A stretch of DNA of 64,000 nt from Marinobacter sp. SS13-12 (GTDB taxonomy: Bacteria > Pseudomonadota > Gammaproteobacteria > Pseudomonadales > Oleiphilaceae), in NCBI RefSeq assembly GCF_030227115.1, contig NZ_JASSUA010000001.1:682001-746000 (forward strand), in the 5' to 3' direction. The notes under the pieces were generated by a model. That model was not told the origin of the DNA. It saw only the letters and a program-made list of their open reading frames with translations, and ran no database searches. Shown here in pieces: positions 41,487-50,007 of this stretch; positions within the stretch are counted from its first letter, which is position 1, and each line of letters begins with the position of its first letter. The translations under genes and the position numbers were made by a program.

Positions 41487-42440
41487 ATGAAGCTTCCACC
41501 CCTGAAATCTCTGCCCGTATTCGAAGCCGTTGCCCGGTTGAACAGTTTTTCGCTGGCGGCGGAAGAACTGGCTGTGAGCCAGAGTGCGGTCAGTCATCAG
41601 ATCAAGCAGCTGGAGACCTATCTGGGTGAGAAGCTGTTCTGGCGTAGTGGGCGAACGCTCGCGCTGACGGACGAGGGGCGGCAGTATCTGGATGGAGTCG
41701 GGTCGGCACTGTTGCAGATCGAGCGGGTAAGTGAGCAATTGCTGGGGCATGAAGAGTCGCGGTTGCGGCTGTCGGTGTTCAGTTCGTTTGCGGTGCGCTG
41801 GCTGGTGCCGCGGTTGCCGGATTTGCAGCGGGAGTATCCGCAGCTGGAGCTGTCGCTGGAGATGAGCAGTGAGAATCCGGTGTTGTCAGACCGGGTGGCG
41901 GATTGTTTTATTACCATCAAGCCAGCGTCGGCGGCGTTCAGTTATGAGTTGTTGTATACCGAGCGGTTGTTTCCGGTGTGCAGTCAGGATTACTGGCAGC
42001 GTATCCGCCGTGAGCTGGGGCGGGATGCGGAGGTTGAGGGGCGGGATGAGCCGGAGTTATCTCCGGACGAAGTGTCCCGGTTTCCGCTGCTTTCAACACA
42101 CAGCATTTTCGACAAGGCTGCCGGTGACTGGGAAGCCTGGTATCGGGGGGTGGATCTGAAGGTTCCCGCTACGGCCCGGATCCAGCATTTCAGTCACATG
42201 CTGCTGGCGCTGGAGGCGGCGCGCTACCATCAGGGTATCGCCCTGACCAACGATTACATGCTCAGTACCCGGAAGGACTCAGGGGACTTTGTGCGGTTGC
42301 CCTGTCACTCGGTGATGACCGGGGACAAATTCTACTTCGCCTGGAAAACCAGCCGCAGGCGTGAAAAGGGCATTCAACTACTCCGGCGATGGCTGGTGAG
42401 TCAGGCCATTGAGGGCGGGCTCCGCAGTGAGGCAGACTAA
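41487..42440 (+). CDS. LysR family regulator, GcvA-like
   Basis: A 317-residue LysR protein. The N-terminal helix-turn-helix (ARLNSFSLAAEELAVSQSAV, SHQIKQLETYLGEKLFWRSG) is of GcvA type, and the effector domain follows (RLSVFSSFAVRWLVPRLPDL). GcvA-like members often respond to amino acids. It is convergent with the ornithine-cyclodeaminase-like gene of the amino-acid ABC operon, overlapping it by four bases; it could regulate that operon, though a divergent position would be more usual. The repeat copy D lies upstream. Confidence 0.87.
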   Translation: MKLPPLKSLPVFEAVARLNSFSLAAEELAVSQSAVSHQIKQLETYLGEKLFWRSGRTLALTDEGRQYLDGVGSALLQIERVSEQLLGHEESRLRLSVFSSFAVRWLVPRLPDLQREYPQLELSLEMSSENPVLSDRVADCFITIKPASAAFSYELLYTERLFPVCSQDYWQRIRRELGRDAEVEGRDEPELSPDEVSRFPLLSTHSIFDKAAGDWEAWYRGVDLKVPATARIQHFSHMLLALEAARYHQGIALTNDYMLSTRKDSGDFVRLPCHSVMTGDKFYFAWKTSRRREKGIQLLRRWLVSQAIEGGLRSEAD

Positions 42441-43384
42441 GTTTCCCGGACACCTTCCAGGGTTTCCCAGACTTCGATGGCGGCGGCGAGGTCTTCCAGC
42501 GAGGCTCCTACGGATTTGAAGAGGGTGATGGCCTCATCGTCTGTGCGCCCGGGTTTGTCGCCCCTCAGTAATTCCGCCAGTTCGGCCCGCAGGTTGGCCT
42601 TGCTGAAAACCCCTGCGTCGATGGCCTGAAGAATATCGCCGGCCTCACCCAGGGCGCCGGCGTAGGTGTCCACAAAGACCTCGCTGCGAGCCAGGCAGTG
42701 GCTGTCGGTTTCACGCATGGACGGCCGGAATGCCCCCACAAGATCCAGGTGGCTGCCAGGTTGCAGCCATTCACCCCGGATCAGCGGTTCGGTCGACAGG
42801 GTTGCGCAGCTGATGATATCTGCCTCCGGCACTGCGGTTTCCAGATCCGTTACCGCCTGGCAGTCGAACCGGTCCCGGAATCTGTCGGCGAGGGCGTCTG
42901 CCTTGTCCGGATTGCGGCCCCAGACCCGCACCGTGCGGATGGGGCGAACAGCCGCGTGAGCCTCGATCAGCATTGGCGCCAGCTTGCCGGTGCCAACCAC
43001 CAGCAACGATGCAGCATCCTGCCGTGCCAGCTCGCGGGCAGCCAGGGCTGAAGCTGCTGCGGTCCGCCGGCTGGTCAGGGCGCTGCCGTCGATACAGGCG
43101 AGCGGAGTGCCATGTTGTCCTTCGCAAAGAATGTACAGACCCGAGATGGCGGGCAGGCCGGCGTTGGCGTTCTGGGGAAAAACGTTGACCATCTTCATGC
43201 CGATGTAACCTGCCTGTTCCCAGGCGGGCATCAGAAGCATGGTGGCCTCCCCATCCGGGCGGTGCATGGCGTGATGATGCCGTGGTGGGGCTTCCACGCC
43301 GTCGCGAAAGGTAGTTGCTAGACGCTCGATCAGTGCCGGCCACGCCAGTGCGCCGGCCACTTCCTTTGCAGAGATAACGCGCAT
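42437..43384 (-). CDS. Ornithine cyclodeaminase/mu-crystallin family protein
   Basis: A 315-residue NAD(P)-dependent enzyme. It begins MRVISAKEVAGALAWPALIE, has the substrate motif SALTSRRTAAASALAARELA, and the cofactor motif ASLLVVGTGKLAPMLIEAH. Members include ornithine cyclodeaminase, ketimine reductases and EutC-like enzymes; which one this is cannot be told from sequence. It closes the amino-acid ABC operon, starting six bases after the last permease gene, so it may process the imported amino or imino acid. GAGG precedes the ATG at 43384. Confidence 0.83.
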   Translation of the reverse strand: MRVISAKEVAGALAWPALIERLATTFRDGVEAPPRHHHAMHRPDGEATMLLMPAWEQAGYIGMKMVNVFPQNANAGLPAISGLYILCEGQHGTPLACIDGSALTSRRTAAASALAARELARQDAASLLVVGTGKLAPMLIEAHAAVRPIRTVRVWGRNPDKADALADRFRDRFDCQAVTDLETAVPEADIISCATLSTEPLIRGEWLQPGSHLDLVGAFRPSMRETDSHCLARSEVFVDTYAGALGEAGDILQAIDAGVFSKANLRAELAELLRGDKPGRTDDEAITLFKSVGASLEDLAAAIEVWETLEGVRET

Positions 43385-43389
43385 AGACC

Positions 43390-44310
43390 TCAACCCCCCT
43401 TACGACTGATCAGTCGCTGGAGTTCACCAATGATGCCGCGACGGAATACCATGACGCAGACCACGAATATGGTACCGAGTATCACCTGTACCCAGGAGCC
43501 GTAGGCGGACAATTCGTGGCTGAGGGCACCCACGGTGATGGCGCCAACGACCGGGCCGAAGATGGTGCCCAGTCCGCCGACCAGTGTCATCAGAATGACC
43601 TCACCGGAAGTTTGCCAGTGAGCGCTGGTGAGCGCGGCAAACTGAAAAATGATTGCTTTGGTGGCACCGGCCAGCCCGGCCAGGGTGGCAGATATGACGA
43701 AGGCCAGCAGTTTGAAGTGATCCACGTCGTAGCCCAGGGACAGGGCCCGGGATTCATTTTCACGGATCGCTTGCAGCACTTCACCAAACGGCGAGTTGAT
43801 GGTTCGATAGATAATGCCGAAGCCGAGTAGGAAAATGGCAAAGACGAAGTAGTACATGGCGAGGGAGTTGTTCAGGTCAATCAGGCCGAACAGGTGTCCC
43901 CGCGGAATACCCTGCAGACCATTTTCGCCGCCGGTGAATGGCATCTGCAGTGCCAGGAAGTAAATGATCTGGGCCAGTGCCAGGGTCACCATGGCGAAGT
44001 AAATGCCCTGGCGGCGTATGGCCAGGAAACCGAAGGCCGCCCCGAGCACCATGGCAAACCCCGCGCCGGCGAGTATGCCAAGCAGCGGGCTAAAGCCCCA
44101 TTCCTTGGTGACGTAGCCGGTAACGTAAGCGGCGCCGCCGAAGAACGCGGCGTGACCGAAAGATAACAGGCCGGCGTACCCCAGCAACAAGTTGAAGGCA
44201 CAGGCGAACAGTGCGAAGCACAGCAGGTCCATGACGAACACAGGGTAGGCAAACAGGGGCGCGGTCAGACCTGCCACCAGCATGAGGATAAAGAGTATGC
44301 GATTGGTCAT
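43390..44310 (-). CDS. livM: Branched-chain amino acid ABC transporter permease LivM
   Basis: A 306-residue integral membrane protein with about nine helices and LivM motifs: LLCFALFACAFNLLLGYAGL, LSFGHAAFFGGAAYVTGYVT, and the cytoplasmic loop INSPFGEVLQAIRENESRAL with the EAA-like segment. It pairs with LivH to form the membrane channel of the HAAT-type importer. AAGGAG at the end of livH precedes its start. It is followed by an ornithine-cyclodeaminase-like gene. Confidence 0.9.
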   Translation of the reverse strand: MTNRILFILMLVAGLTAPLFAYPVFVMDLLCFALFACAFNLLLGYAGLLSFGHAAFFGGAAYVTGYVTKEWGFSPLLGILAGAGFAMVLGAAFGFLAIRRQGIYFAMVTLALAQIIYFLALQMPFTGGENGLQGIPRGHLFGLIDLNNSLAMYYFVFAIFLLGFGIIYRTINSPFGEVLQAIRENESRALSLGYDVDHFKLLAFVISATLAGLAGATKAIIFQFAALTSAHWQTSGEVILMTLVGGLGTIFGPVVGAITVGALSHELSAYGSWVQVILGTIFVVCVMVFRRGIIGELQRLISRKGG

Positions 44311-44315
44311 GGCGC

Positions 44316-45212
44316 TTACTTCTCCTTACCAAACAGGCCGGCGGGACGGAACAACAGGACCAGCACCATAAGGAAGAAAATAACGGTACTGGCGGCGGGC
44401 GGGTAGAACACCTTGGTCAGCCCCTCAACCAGTCCCAGGGCTAGTCCTGAGAGGATGGCGCCCATGATCGAGCCCATGCCGCCGATGACCACCACGGCAA
44501 ACACCACGATGATCAGGTCCGCCCCCATCAGCGGGCTGACGGAGTAGATGGGAGCCGCCAGCACCCCGGCCAGGCCGGCCAGCCCGGCGCCGAAGGCGAA
44601 GGTCAGGGTGACCATGAGGGGGACATTCAGGCCGAAGGCCTGGGTCAGGTCGGGGTTCTCCACGCCGGCTCGCAGCCTGGAGCCGAGTTTGGTGTGTTCG
44701 ATGGCCCACCAGGTGGCGAAACAGACCACCAGGGAAAACACGATGGCAAACAGACGGTAGGTCGGGAAGTACATGAACCCGAGGTTTACCACGCCACTGA
44801 GCGCTTCTGGCTGGCCCGGGTAGGGCGTGCCGGAAACATTGAAATAGTTGGCGAACAGACCCTGAAGGATGAGCGTGATGCCAAAGGTGAGCAGCAGGCC
44901 GTAAATATGGTCGAGCTCGTACAGCCGTTTGAGCATCAGACGTTCAATCAGCACTCCGAGAATGCCGACGATAACCGGTGCCACCAGCAGTGACGCCCAG
45001 AAACCGATCTGAAGGCTGATGCCGAACCATTGTTCCAGGAGAGAGTAGCCGATGAGGGCAATGAACGCCCCCAGCATGTACATGGCGCCATGGGCAAAGT
45101 TGATGATATTCAGCAAGCCGAATATCACCGCAAGCCCCAGGCTCAACATGGCATAAAACACACCCACGTTCAGCCCAAGCAGCGCCTGGGCCATTATGAC
45201 CTGCATTGACAC
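44316..45212 (-). CDS. livH: Branched-chain amino acid ABC transporter permease LivH
   Basis: A 298-residue permease with the LivH start (LGLNVGVFYAMLSLGLAVIF) and the loop GSRLRAGVENPDLTQAFGLN. About eight membrane helices are visible. The start is GTG at 45212 with GGGAG nine bases upstream; an ATG at 45206 would be two residues shorter. It works with LivM, two ATPases and a periplasmic binding protein encoded in the same operon. Confidence 0.88.
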   Translation of the reverse strand: MSMQVIMAQALLGLNVGVFYAMLSLGLAVIFGLLNIINFAHGAMYMLGAFIALIGYSLLEQWFGISLQIGFWASLLVAPVIVGILGVLIERLMLKRLYELDHIYGLLLTFGITLILQGLFANYFNVSGTPYPGQPEALSGVVNLGFMYFPTYRLFAIVFSLVVCFATWWAIEHTKLGSRLRAGVENPDLTQAFGLNVPLMVTLTFAFGAGLAGLAGVLAAPIYSVSPLMGADLIIVVFAVVVIGGMGSIMGAILSGLALGLVEGLTKVFYPPAASTVIFFLMVLVLLFRPAGLFGKEK

Positions 45213-45250
45213 GTTGGCTATCTCCCCGGAAGCAGTGGTCAGTTCTACCG

Positions 45251-46468
45251 TTAGTTAACTAATGAACACTTGGATTCGGACAGCGGAATATACGCCTGTT
45301 CCGCCGGAATCTTCGATACCACTCTCAGCAGGTCCCATTCGCTTTCGGACTCCTCGGGCTTCTTCACTTCCACCAGGTACATATCGTGCAGCATGGAGCC
45401 GTTCGCCATGATAGAGCCGTTCTTCACGAACATGTCGTTCAGGGTCATCTCGCCGAGCTTGGCACGAACGGTGTCGCTGTCGTCGGTACCGGTTTCTTCA
45501 ACCGCTTTCAGGTAGTTTGTAACGGCGGAGTAAACGCCGGCGTGTACCATGGTGGGCATGGCACCGTGGCGCTCAAAGAAGCGCTCTGACCAGGCTCGGG
45601 CTTCGTCGTTCTGGTTCCACACAAAGGCAGTAGTGAACTGCAGCCCCTGGGCAATGTCGAGGCCCATGCTATGCACGTCGGTGATGAACACCAGCATACC
45701 CGCCAGTTTCTGCCCGCTTTGCACGATCCGGAACTGGTTGGCCTGTTTGATCGCGTTCACCGTGTCTTGCCCGGCGTTGGCCAGGCCAATGACGTCGGCG
45801 CCGGAGGACTGTGCCTGCAGCAGATAGGAAGAGAAATCGTTGGTGGACAGCGGCGCGTTGACGTTGCCAACCACCTCACCACCCAGGCTTTCCACTACCG
45901 CGCCGGTGTTGTCTCGCAGGGAGTGGCCAAAGGCATAGTCTGCGGTGATAAAGAACCAGCTCTCGCCGCCATTCTTGACCATGGCTGTGGCTGTGCCCAC
46001 AGGTAATGCGTGAGTGTCGTAGACATAGTGGATGCCATAGGGCGTGCACTGTTCCTCGGTAAGGGCCGTGGTGCCGGCCCCGGTGTTCATGGTGATGATC
46101 TTCTTGTCGTTGGCCAGTCCCTGCACTGACAGGGCCACCGAGGAGTTGTCCAGGGCGGTGATCATGTCGACTTCCTTGGCGTCGATCCACTCCCGGGCGG
46201 TGCTGGCGCCGATGTCCGGCTTGTTCTGGTGATCGGCGGAGATGATTTCCACCGGCTGGTCGAGGACGGAACCTCCAAAGTCTTCGACGGCCATTTCGGC
46301 AGCAATCACCGCGCCGGGACCTTCCAGGGCCTTGTAAACCCCGGACATATCGCTGAGTACACCAATCTTGAGCTTACCGTCTGTCAGTTCGGCGGTTGCA
46401 GTGAGCGGCATTGCCAATGTGGTTATTGCAATGGCGCTTGCCAGACCTTGTTTCCAGAGCTTGAACAT
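45251..46468 (-). CDS. ABC transporter substrate-binding protein (Leu/Ile/Val-type)
   Basis: A 405-residue periplasmic binding protein: signal peptide ending ATAELTD, then the type I fold opening LKIGVLSDMSGVYKALEGPG. ISADHQNKPDIGASTAREWI follows the family pattern for amino-acid or amide ligands of the HAAT group. A DADH-type match is absent, and ligand identity cannot be read from sequence. It lies between the ATPase genes and the permease genes, an order (G, F, binding protein, H, M) that differs from E. coli. Confidence 0.88.
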   Translation of the reverse strand: MFKLWKQGLASAIAITTLAMPLTATAELTDGKLKIGVLSDMSGVYKALEGPGAVIAAEMAVEDFGGSVLDQPVEIISADHQNKPDIGASTAREWIDAKEVDMITALDNSSVALSVQGLANDKKIITMNTGAGTTALTEEQCTPYGIHYVYDTHALPVGTATAMVKNGGESWFFITADYAFGHSLRDNTGAVVESLGGEVVGNVNAPLSTNDFSSYLLQAQSSGADVIGLANAGQDTVNAIKQANQFRIVQSGQKLAGMLVFITDVHSMGLDIAQGLQFTTAFVWNQNDEARAWSERFFERHGAMPTMVHAGVYSAVTNYLKAVEETGTDDSDTVRAKLGEMTLNDMFVKNGSIMANGSMLHDMYLVEVKKPEESESEWDLLRVVSKIPAEQAYIPLSESKCSLVN

Positions 46469-46549
46469 AGTGGGATTCCTTTTCTTGTTAGATTCACGGT
46501 CTTATCAGATTCAGGGTCGGTGCGCTTGCGGCGAACCTGGCCCACAGGC

Positions 46550-47269
46550 TCAGACACTCAGGTGCCTGTTCAACTGCTCTTTTTTGGCCTCCAGGTCAGC
46601 GGCGTCAATCTGTTCCACCACCTGGCCGTGCTCAATGACGTAATGGCGGTCCGCCAGAGGCGCGGCAAACCGGAAGTTCTGCTCTACGAGGATGATGGTG
46701 AACCCCTTCTCCCGCAGTTTGCGAATCACCTGATCCAGGGATTTCAGGATCACCGGCGCTAACCCTTCGGTAATTTCGTCCAGCAGCAGCAGGTTGGCGC
46801 CTGTGCGCAGAATGCGGGCAATGGCGAGCATTTGCTGTTCGCCGCCAGAGAGCTTGGAGCCCTGGCTTTTCCGCCGTTCCTTGAGGTTCGGGAACATGGT
46901 GTAGATGTCGTCCACCGTCAGACCGCCCTCTGCGACCACTGGGGGCAGCTCCAGGTTTTCGTCGACATTGAGGGAAGCAAAAATGCCACGCTCTTCCGGG
47001 CAATAACCGAGCTTGCCGACATGGGCAATCCGGTGCGTGGGCATATTGATGATTTCAGTGCCGCGAATCTTGATCGAGCCGGTGCGCCGACCCACCAGGC
47101 CAAGAATGGCCTTCAGGGTAGTGGTGCGCCCGGATCCGTTGCGGCCCAGCAGTGTAATCACCTCGCCTTCGTGCAGGGTCAGGTTCATGCCGTGGAGAAT
47201 GTGGGACTCGCCGTACCAGGCGTGCAGGTTTTCGATTCGGAGCAACTCCGGACGTTGATCAGGCGACAT
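46550..47269 (-). CDS. livF: Branched-chain amino acid ABC transporter ATP-binding protein LivF
   Basis: A 239-residue ATPase with Walker A GRNGSGRTTT, where Arg replaces the usual Lys, signature SGGEQQMLAIARIL, Walker B LLLLDEITEGLAP, and switch His in VEQN-type context (ILVEQNFRFAAPLADRHYV). The Lys-to-Arg change is seen in some LivF relatives and may reduce hydrolysis; the partner LivG keeps Lys. It overlaps livG by 11 bases (47259-47269). Confidence 0.88.
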   Translation of the reverse strand: MSPDQRPELLRIENLHAWYGESHILHGMNLTLHEGEVITLLGRNGSGRTTTLKAILGLVGRRTGSIKIRGTEIINMPTHRIAHVGKLGYCPEERGIFASLNVDENLELPPVVAEGGLTVDDIYTMFPNLKERRKSQGSKLSGGEQQMLAIARILRTGANLLLLDEITEGLAPVILKSLDQVIRKLREKGFTIILVEQNFRFAAPLADRHYVIEHGQVVEQIDAADLEAKKEQLNRHLSV

Positions 47270-48047
47270 CGGTGGTTCCCATGTAGGCTTCCATCACGGC
47301 AGGGTTGGTGGATACGGTCTCGTAATCGCCCTCGGCAAGGACCTCACCCCGGTTAAGTACGGTGATGGTGTCGGCCAGGGTGGAAACTACGTTGAGGTTG
47401 TGTTCCACCATCACGATGGTCCGGCCTTCGACTACCCGTCTGATCAGATCGGTGACCGTGCCGACGTCCTCGGAACTCATGCCCTGGGTGGGCTCGTCCA
47501 GTAGCATAAGCCTGGGCTTGAGGGCGATAGTGGTGGCAATTTCCAGGGCCCGTTTTTGACCGTAGGGCAGCTCGACCGCCTTCGTGTCGGCAAAGGGACC
47601 AAGCTCCACGAGTTCCAGCGTAGCCTGGGCTTCTTCATTCAATTGGTCCAGCACCCGCTTGGAACGCCAGAACTGGTAGGACACCCCCAGTGTGCGCTGC
47701 AGGGCAATGCGCACATTTTCACGGGCGGACAGATGCGGAAACACCGCCGAGATCTGGAATGACCGAATCAGGCCTTGCTGGGCGATGGCAGCCGGCCGGG
47801 CGTGGGTGATGTCTTTACCGTCATAGATAATCTCGCCGGCGCTGGCTTTGAGAAACCTGGTCAGCAGATTGAAAAAAGTGGTTTTGCCGGCCCCATTGGG
47901 ACCAATCAGGGCATGGATGCTACCCGTCTCCACTTTCAAATTGACGTTATTGATAGCGGTAAAGCCCTTGAAATCTTTCTGCAGATTACGGGTTTCGAGG
48001 ATGATCGGGGACGATGTTGGTTGTTCGCCCGCAGCCTGGTCGTTCAC
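47259..48047 (-). CDS. livG: Branched-chain amino acid ABC transporter ATP-binding protein LivG
   Basis: A 262-residue ATPase with Walker A GPNGAGKTTFFNLLTRF, signature LPYGQKRALEIATTIA and Walker B RLMLLDEPTQGMS. It is longer than LivF, with an inserted helical segment after Walker A as in LivG. The start is GTG at 48047 with AAGGGG nine bases upstream. It opens the operon; a 13-base palindrome (48151-48163) lies ~100 bases upstream in the promoter region. Confidence 0.88.
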   Translation of the reverse strand: MNDQAAGEQPTSSPIILETRNLQKDFKGFTAINNVNLKVETGSIHALIGPNGAGKTTFFNLLTRFLKASAGEIIYDGKDITHARPAAIAQQGLIRSFQISAVFPHLSARENVRIALQRTLGVSYQFWRSKRVLDQLNEEAQATLELVELGPFADTKAVELPYGQKRALEIATTIALKPRLMLLDEPTQGMSSEDVGTVTDLIRRVVEGRTIVMVEHNLNVVSTLADTITVLNRGEVLAEGDYETVSTNPAVMEAYMGTTDVA

Positions 48048-48150
48048 GGAAATACACCCCTTCGTTTCGAGTCGGCGACCGGTGCGCCACAGTTCGTTAT
48101 TATTTGTTATTCAGTCTTTTTTTTTTGAAAAGGTAGTAGATACTGCCAAT

Positions 48151-48163
48151 TGAACTGAGTTCA
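48151..48163. promoter_or_regulatory. 13-base palindrome upstream of livG
   Basis: TGAACTGAGTTCA is a perfect palindrome with a single central base, about 104 bases upstream of the livG GTG. It is the only clear symmetric site in the promoter region of the operon, so an operator is plausible; the cognate regulator is not identified. Confidence 0.4.
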
Positions 48164-48189
48164 GTAATAGTCGGAGGGTGTGGAGTCTG

Positions 48190-48220
48190 TCAAGAAAAGA
48201 GGGGAGGCAGATCGCCTCCC
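48190..48220 (-). terminator. Terminator of the NitT/TauT-type operon
   Basis: On the minus strand GGGAGGC and GCCTCCC (48202-48220) form a 7-bp stem with loop GATCT, followed by CTCTTTTCTT. It lies 19 bases beyond the stop of the permease gene at 48239. Confidence 0.7.
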
Positions 48221-48238
48221 GGAAAGCGGTAACAGGTT

Positions 48239-49009
48239 TTACAGATACTGGTAGCGCAGCAACCGGTGTTTGATGCGTTCCAGGATCACCTGATCGATCA
48301 CCGCAGCCAGGATGGCAATCACCAGGATGTTGGTCATGACGCCGGTCATGTCCGCAATCTCGCCGGAATAGGCCAGGGACTTGCCCAGGCCGGCGCTGAA
48401 GCCAACGATCATCTCGGCAGAGATCAGGGCGCGCCAGGCGTTGCCGAAGGCCAGCTGGGCGCCGGTGATCAGTTCCGGGGTAACCGCAGGGAAGTAGACC
48501 CGTTTGAGCATCTGCAACCTGGATGCCCCCATTACCCGGGCCGCAGAAATATGCACTTTCTCGACGCTCTCGGTGGCGTTCATTACGCTCAGGGCGGTGG
48601 GGAAGAACGCACCGATGGCCACTACGACAATGATCGGCATATTGCCGAAGCCCATCAGGATCAGGAACAGCGGCACCCAGGCAATGGACGGGATGGACTG
48701 CAGGATGATGATGGCCGCTTTCAGGGTGCTGCGCACCAGGTCCAGGGTGCCACCCACCAGGCCAAGAATGATGCCGAAGAACAGGGCAGCCCCGTATCCG
48801 ATGCCAAGGCGACTCATGCTGTTGCCGAGCCCTTCGTAGAAGTCGCCGCTGTTAAGCTCCTCCCACAATCGTTGCAGTGCCACCGGTACATCCGGCATCA
48901 GGAAGTCCGGCAGGAACCAGGCCGCCACCTGCCAGAAAAACAGGATAATGGCGATAGCGGCCACATAGGCCCGTTTGCTGGCAACGCCGGTTGACTGAGT
49001 ATTGCTCAT
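48239..49009 (-). CDS. ABC transporter permease, NitT/TauT (SsuC/TauC) type
   Basis: A 256-residue permease with about six helices and the BPD-type EAA loop (AARVMGASRLQMLKRVYFPA, then VTPELITGAQLAFGNAWRAL). This architecture is shared by sulfonate, nitrate, taurine and pyrimidine-precursor importers. It is preceded by a binding protein and an ATPase in the same operon, two bases after the binding-protein stop. A specific ligand cannot be named. Confidence 0.87.
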   Translation of the reverse strand: MSNTQSTGVASKRAYVAAIAIILFFWQVAAWFLPDFLMPDVPVALQRLWEELNSGDFYEGLGNSMSRLGIGYGAALFFGIILGLVGGTLDLVRSTLKAAIIILQSIPSIAWVPLFLILMGFGNMPIIVVVAIGAFFPTALSVMNATESVEKVHISAARVMGASRLQMLKRVYFPAVTPELITGAQLAFGNAWRALISAEMIVGFSAGLGKSLAYSGEIADMTGVMTNILVIAILAAVIDQVILERIKHRLLRYQYL

Positions 49010-49011
49010 GC

Positions 49012-50007
49012 TTACAGCTCGCGCGCCTGCTGCCAGGACAGGTCCAGCAAGGCATCGACATCAAACTCGCCTTCCACCTGAAGAATATCCTGTTCCTGCA
49101 TGATGGCTGCCAGTTCCTTCATGCGGTTGATATCGTCTTCGGTCAGTTTGGCACTGAAGTCGTTGGTCTTGATGGCCTCGGTGATCACCTGCTCGCTGGG
49201 CACATCGCCCTGGTTGCGGGATTTCACCACCGGTTCGCGGATAAAGTAGTCGGTGATATAGGGTGCTGCTTCTGCCGGATTGCTCTCAAGCATATCAATG
49301 GCGTCGCGTTGGGCATCCAGTGCCGCCCAGAGTACATCCTTGCGGTTTTTCAGGGTTTCACCGGAGGTAATCACGACCATGCAGGGGAATGGCCACACCT
49401 CGCCAATTTCATAGATCTGCTTGACCGGAGCCACCAGCTGCGCGATGCGGTCGTACGGCTCGAACAGGAAGGCGGCATCCACACGACCACCAACCAGCGA
49501 CTGTACGGCCACGGAAGGGGCTACGCCCATGATGTTCAGGTCTGACGGGGTCAGCCCGGCATTGTCGAGCATCACACCCTTGAGCACGATGTCTGCGGTG
49601 CTGCCCTGTTTCTGGGAGGCGAGGTTCTTGCCCTTCAGGTCTTCCACCGACTCAATGCCGGAGTCTTCACGCACCAACAGTGAGTGATAGCCGCGCTGCG
49701 CACCGCCGACAATTTTCAGGTCTGCACCCTTGGACGCCCAGGTAAAGGCATTGGAGAAGCCCAGTACGCCGATATCCAGCTGGCCGCCAACGATGCCCTT
49801 GATCAGGTCGGTGCCGGAAGTGAATTCGATCAGTTCTGCGTCGAGGCCATACTTCTCATAGAGTCCTGCCTCATAGGCCAACATGGCCTGGGCATCGTCC
49901 ATAACGCGGACATAACCGACACGGAATTCTTCTGCTGCCATTGCCGGGCTGGCGATAGCCAGGGCCAGCAGGAAGGCAAAGAGGGGAGCCAGTAAAGAGC
50001 GGTTCAT
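49012..50007 (-). CDS. ABC transporter substrate-binding protein, NitT/TauT type
   Basis: A 331-residue periplasmic protein with a signal peptide ending AMAAEEF. It begins FRVGYVRVMDDAQAMLAYEA and has SGTDLIKGIVGGQLDIGVLG, the SsuA/THI5-like fold. Ligand may be an aliphatic sulfonate, a pyrimidine precursor or a similar anion; no nearby desulfonation genes confirm it. It overlaps the ATPase gene by four bases. Confidence 0.87.
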   Translation of the reverse strand: MNRSLLAPLFAFLLALAIASPAMAAEEFRVGYVRVMDDAQAMLAYEAGLYEKYGLDAELIEFTSGTDLIKGIVGGQLDIGVLGFSNAFTWASKGADLKIVGGAQRGYHSLLVREDSGIESVEDLKGKNLASQKQGSTADIVLKGVMLDNAGLTPSDLNIMGVAPSVAVQSLVGGRVDAAFLFEPYDRIAQLVAPVKQIYEIGEVWPFPCMVVITSGETLKNRKDVLWAALDAQRDAIDMLESNPAEAAPYITDYFIREPVVKSRNQGDVPSEQVITEAIKTNDFSAKLTEDDINRMKELAAIMQEQDILQVEGEFDVDALLDLSWQQAREL

